A stretch of DNA of 64,000 bases, from positions 310,001 to 374,000 of the forward strand of contig NZ_JAKGCS010000006.1 in NCBI RefSeq assembly GCF_021556395.1, given 5' to 3'. The stretch is from Acuticoccus kalidii. GTDB taxonomy: Bacteria; Pseudomonadota; Alphaproteobacteria; Rhizobiales; Amorphaceae. A program made the position numbers and the translations under genes. A model generated the notes under the pieces. It made no database searches. It was not told where the DNA came from and saw nothing but the letters and a program-made list of their open reading frames with translations. Positions 60,793-64,000 of the stretch are shown here, piece by piece (the first letter of the stretch is position 1; every line of letters begins with the position of its first letter).

Positions 60793-63575
60793 GGCCTTGC
60801 CTCCAGGATTGCGGCGCGCACACGGTCGGGCGTCGCCGGAACTTGGGTGATGCGGGCGCCCGTCGCGTGCCGGATGGCGTTGAGGATCGCGGGGGCGGTC
60901 GGGATGAGGACGTGCTCGCCGAGACCCTTCGCGCCATAGGGGCCGTGCGCGTCGGCCTCCTCGACGATGAGGGTGGTGACGGGCGGCATGTCGCCGATCG
61001 TGGGGATCAGATAGTCGTGCAGGTTCTCGGTGCGGCCGGGCAGGTAGGCCTCCATCAGCGCCATGCCCGCCCCTTGCGCGATGCCGCCCTCGACCTGCCC
61101 CTCGACGAGAAGCGGATTGATCGCCCGCCCGACATCGTGCGCCGCGGTGAAGCGCAGAAGGCGGACGGTGCCGAGCTCGACATCGACCTCGAGCTCGCAC
61201 AGATGCGCGGCATAGCCGTAGACCGCATAGGGCGCGCCCTGGCCATTCTCGTCGAGCGGGGCGGTCGGCGGATCGTAGCTCTCGGCGACGAGGAGCGCGT
61301 AGCCTTCGCCGCCGGCTTCGAGGGTGGAAAGATCGAGCGGGCGGCGCACCGCGCCATCGACGACCGCGAGCCCCTCCGGACCGGTTTCGATCGTCGCATC
61401 GTCGCCGGCATTGGCCTGGCGCAGCAGTGCACCCCGCAAGGCGGCACCCGCGAGCCGCGCGGCGTTGCCGGAAATGAATGTCTGGCGGGAGGCGGAGGTC
61501 TTCCCGGCGTCGGGCGTCACGTCCGTATCCGGCCCGACGATCGAGACCGCGGCGAGCGGCACACCGAGCGCCGCCGCGAAGATCTGCGCGATCACCGTGT
61601 TCGCGCCCTGGCCGATATCCATCGCGCCCTGGTGGAGGACGATCCGCCCGTCCGGCGTCACGCCGGCCTTGATGGTGGACGGGTTCGCCATCGAGGTGTT
61701 GCCGCAGCCATACCAGCCCGCGGCGAGGCCGGCCCCGCGCCGGCGCGTGTCGCCGGACGCCGCCGCCTCCCGGTTGAAGGCGGCCGCCGCCTCGCGGGCG
61801 ATCGCGAAATGGGGACGCAGCGCGTCGAAGCAGGCGCGGATGCCGACGCCCTGCTCGAAGACCTGGCCGCACACCGTGGGCACGCCGTTGGCCAAGGCGT
61901 TCTTGTGGCGGAACTCCAACGGGTCGAGCCCGAGCCGTTCGGCGAGATCCTCGAACAGGACCTCCTGCGCGATCGCCGATTGCGGGACGCCGAAGCCGCG
62001 AAACGCGCCCGATGGCGGGTTGTTGGTGTGGATCCCGGCGCTGCGGGCGCGATAGTCGGCGATGCGGTAGGGGCCGGATGCGTGGACGGGCACCCGGTTC
62101 GCGACCGTCGGCCCCCAGCTCGCATAGGCGCCGGTGTCGAAATCGCCGTCGAAGACGAAGCCGCAGATCAGCCCGTCTTTCGTCGCGCCGACCTTGGCGC
62201 GGATGTCGGAGGGATGGCGCTTGGTGGTCGATTGCATCGATTCGGTACGGCTATAGGTCATCCGCACGGGACGGTCGCAGCGCATGGCGGCGATCGCGAG
62301 AAAGGGCTGGACCGACAAATCGAGCTTCGAGCCGAAGCCGCCGCCGACCGCCGTCGGCACCACGCGCACTCTGCCGAGCGAGACGCCGAGGATCGCGGCG
62401 ACGCCTTCCTGGTCCATCACCGGGGCCTGGGTGCAGGCATGGACCTCGACCCGGTCGCCCACCCGAACCGCATAGCCGGCTTCCGGCTCGATATAAGCGT
62501 GCTCGACGAAACCGGAGCGGAACCGCCCCTCGACCACGATGTCGGCCTTGGTGAGCGCGTCGTCGGCGTCGCCCCGCTGGACGAGCCCCCGGCACATCAC
62601 GTTTCCGGCGCGTCCGGGGTGGAGCATCGGCGCGCCGTCGACACGGGCGTCGGCGACGGACTGGAGCGCCGGCAAAGGCTCCCATGCGATGGGGATCGCG
62701 TCGAGATCGAGCCGCGCCATCGCCTCCGCCTCGCCGACGATCGCCGCCACCGCCTCGCCGCGATGGCGAACCTCGCTCTCGGCGAAGACCGGCTGGTCGG
62801 CGAAAGGCGGGATGACGCCGAAAATGTTCGTCCCCGGCACGTCCTTCGCCGTCAGCGCCATGACGAGGCCCGGCCGCTCGCGCACGAAGCCGTCGAGATC
62901 GCCGAGCGTGAAGCGCGCGCGGGCATGGGGGCTGCGCACGACGCGCAGGACGAGACTGTCCGCCGGCGCGACATCGTCGCCGAAGCGCTCCGTCCCGTCG
63001 ACCTTCGGCCGGCCGTCGATCCGCACGACGCTGTCGCCGATCCCTCCGATCCCGCCGGTGCCGGGCCCCGTCGCCGCGGCGCCGACATCGAGAACGGCGT
63101 CGATGATCTTGCGATAGCCGGTGCAGCGGCACAGAACGCCGCCGAGCGCATCCATCACTTCCGCCTCGCTGGGGGCGGCACGGCGCGCGAGGAGCGCGTG
63201 GGCGCAGACCATCATCCCCGGCGTGCAGATGCCGCATTGGGCCGCGCCATGGGCGAGAAAGGCCTCCGCGAGGCGCTGCATTGGCGGCGTCCGCGACAGG
63301 CCGGTCAGCGTCTCGACCCGCCGGCCCTCGGCCTGATGCGTGGCGACGAGGCAGGCGCACACCACCTCGCCGTCGAGGAGCACGGAACAGGCGCCGCAAT
63401 CGCCCGCATTGCAACCGATCTTCACGTCCCGCGCGTCGAGCCGCTCCCGCAGCGCCTCGGACAGCCGCAGCCCCGGACGGGCCGCGACGGCGACGGGATC
63501 GCCATTGAGGGTAAAGCGGACCGGCTGGTCGGCCGTCGCGTCCGGATGGGGGAGGGTGACGGCCGTGTCGGTCAT
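60789..63575 (-). CDS. Fused 2Fe-2S / molybdopterin subunit of xanthine dehydrogenase-family hydroxylase
   Basis: Protein of 928 residues. Residues 18-165 are the two-cluster subunit: plant-type cluster Cys55, Cys60, Cys63 and Cys73/75 (GCNAGDCGACSVLLDG) and helical cluster Cys114, Cys117, Cys149, Cys151 (CGICTPGMMV, LCRCTG). From about residue 185 it is the molybdenum-cofactor subunit with GGGFGSKLDLS, GAFRGFGVPQSA, DIGQGANTVIAQ and the active-site Glu in GAKGLGEHVLIP. Such enzymes hydroxylate N-heterocycles with water as oxygen donor. The FAD subunit is encoded immediately upstream. Separate small and large subunits are more usual; the fusion is clean. Confidence 0.92.
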   Translation of the reverse strand: MTDTAVTLPHPDATADQPVRFTLNGDPVAVAARPGLRLSEALRERLDARDVKIGCNAGDCGACSVLLDGEVVCACLVATHQAEGRRVETLTGLSRTPPMQRLAEAFLAHGAAQCGICTPGMMVCAHALLARRAAPSEAEVMDALGGVLCRCTGYRKIIDAVLDVGAAATGPGTGGIGGIGDSVVRIDGRPKVDGTERFGDDVAPADSLVLRVVRSPHARARFTLGDLDGFVRERPGLVMALTAKDVPGTNIFGVIPPFADQPVFAESEVRHRGEAVAAIVGEAEAMARLDLDAIPIAWEPLPALQSVADARVDGAPMLHPGRAGNVMCRGLVQRGDADDALTKADIVVEGRFRSGFVEHAYIEPEAGYAVRVGDRVEVHACTQAPVMDQEGVAAILGVSLGRVRVVPTAVGGGFGSKLDLSVQPFLAIAAMRCDRPVRMTYSRTESMQSTTKRHPSDIRAKVGATKDGLICGFVFDGDFDTGAYASWGPTVANRVPVHASGPYRIADYRARSAGIHTNNPPSGAFRGFGVPQSAIAQEVLFEDLAERLGLDPLEFRHKNALANGVPTVCGQVFEQGVGIRACFDALRPHFAIAREAAAAFNREAAASGDTRRRGAGLAAGWYGCGNTSMANPSTIKAGVTPDGRIVLHQGAMDIGQGANTVIAQIFAAALGVPLAAVSIVGPDTDVTPDAGKTSASRQTFISGNAARLAGAALRGALLRQANAGDDATIETGPEGLAVVDGAVRRPLDLSTLEAGGEGYALLVAESYDPPTAPLDENGQGAPYAVYGYAAHLCELEVDVELGTVRLLRFTAAHDVGRAINPLLVEGQVEGGIAQGAGMALMEAYLPGRTENLHDYLIPTIGDMPPVTTLIVEEADAHGPYGAKGLGEHVLIPTAPAILNAIRHATGARITQVPATPDRVRAAILEARP

Positions 63576-64000
63576 TGCAACTCTTGTGGTTTCGAGAGTG
63601 AGAGGAGGAGGCGCTTCAGAAGCGTTCGCGCCGCGTCGCTGCGATATTCGGCGGAGCCGCGTAGATCGTCGATCGGCGCGAGCGGCCGAAGATGAGCCGG
63701 CTCCACGCGGTCCGCCATCGCCGCGACCGGCGTGCCGAGGAGGGCCGCCTCGAGCGCCGGCAGGCGCACCGCGACGGGGGAGCATGCGCCGACCGCGACA
63801 CGCGCCGCTGCGACGCGCCCGCCTTCGGCGCGGACGACGGCCGACACCATCGCGATCGAGATGACGAGATAGCGCCGCGCGCCGAGCTTCAGAAAACCGC
63901 CGAGCGCCTCCCCCTGCGGCGGGACGAGCACGGCGGTGACGATCTCGCCCGGCCGCAATGCCGTACGGCGCGGGCCGGTGATGAACTCGTCGAGCGCGAG
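63572..64000 (-). CDS. FAD-binding subunit of molybdenum hydroxylase (CoxM-like), partial
   Basis: Only the last 142 residues are in the window; the gene continues past 64000. The visible part is the CO dehydrogenase flavoprotein C-terminal domain: LDEFITGPRRTALRPGEIVTAV, FLKLGARRYLVISIAMVSAVV and AARVAVGACSPVAVRLPALEAALLG, each in its usual order. In this family these residues cover the FAD site and pass electrons from the iron-sulfur centres to the acceptor. Its stop overlaps the start of the fused 2Fe-2S/Mo subunit gene by four bases, so both belong to one enzyme. Confidence 0.88.
   Translation of the reverse strand, partial: LALDEFITGPRRTALRPGEIVTAVLVPPQGEALGGFLKLGARRYLVISIAMVSAVVRAEGGRVAAARVAVGACSPVAVRLPALEAALLGTPVAAMADRVEPAHLRPLAPIDDLRGSAEYRSDAARTLLKRLLLSLSKPQELQ

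Overview
The window is high-GC, densely coded bacterial chromosome with alphaproteobacterial character, most likely Hyphomicrobiales (Rhizobiales) or a near relative. The evidence is the conserved order PaaI thioesterase - rplM - rpsI - argC, the order aminotransferase - hom - glpX - (amidase) - recJ, a RegB/RegA (ActS/ActR) redox two-component pair, polyhydroxybutyrate synthase and depolymerase, and many ABC and TRAP solute importers. I recognised no tRNA, rRNA, insertion sequence, phage gene or CRISPR array.

Region 1 (1-17.3 kb) is a methylated-amine island. It starts with a small membrane protein and a sulfotransferase, then a ProXWV-type betaine/choline importer (1738-5095). A sarcosine oxidase operon soxBDAG is on the minus strand (10382 down to 5129). 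A GlxA/GbdR-type AraC regulator and a GcvA-type LysR regulator precede a Rieske betaine monooxygenase, its reductase and a TMADH-like demethylase (12856-17323). Together these would import glycine betaine and strip its methyl groups stepwise to dimethylglycine, sarcosine and glycine.

Region 2 (17.3-31.1 kb) holds an AAA ATPase, regA and regB, an intracellular PHB depolymerase with a long C-terminal tail, and a LacI-controlled TRAP operon with a cyclase-family hydrolase and a SAF-domain dehydrogenase (substrate unknown). A HAD phosphatase and a 2-hydroxyacid dehydrogenase follow, divergently arranged. Three exact-period 29-bp repeats, each a GCGGC-N4-GCCGC dyad, lie directly 3' of regA.

Region 3 (31.1-52.6 kb) is mostly housekeeping: CoA-binding protein, crotonase, thioesterase, rplM-rpsI, argC, an OmpA-like protein with a nonapeptide repeat, phaC, a lipoprotein, aminotransferase, homoserine dehydrogenase, glpX, amidase, recJ, a LysR/DUF1127 divergent pair, a second crotonase, NlpC/P60 and M17 peptidases, and phosphomannomutase/phosphoglucomutase.

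Region 4 (52.7-64.0 kb) is one tightly overlapping minus-strand operon. It encodes a molybdenum hydroxylase (FAD subunit cut by the window edge, plus a fused 2Fe-2S/molybdopterin subunit), a 6-hydroxynicotinate-reductase-like Fe-S protein, an UPF0280 (ApbE-superfamily) protein, a DUF1185/AA_synth protein, a branched-chain-amino-acid-type ABC importer with a fused LivH-LivM permease, and a MarR regulator. It looks like an uptake-plus-hydroxylation-plus-ring-reduction pathway for an N-heterocyclic compound and is the least explained and most interesting part of the window.
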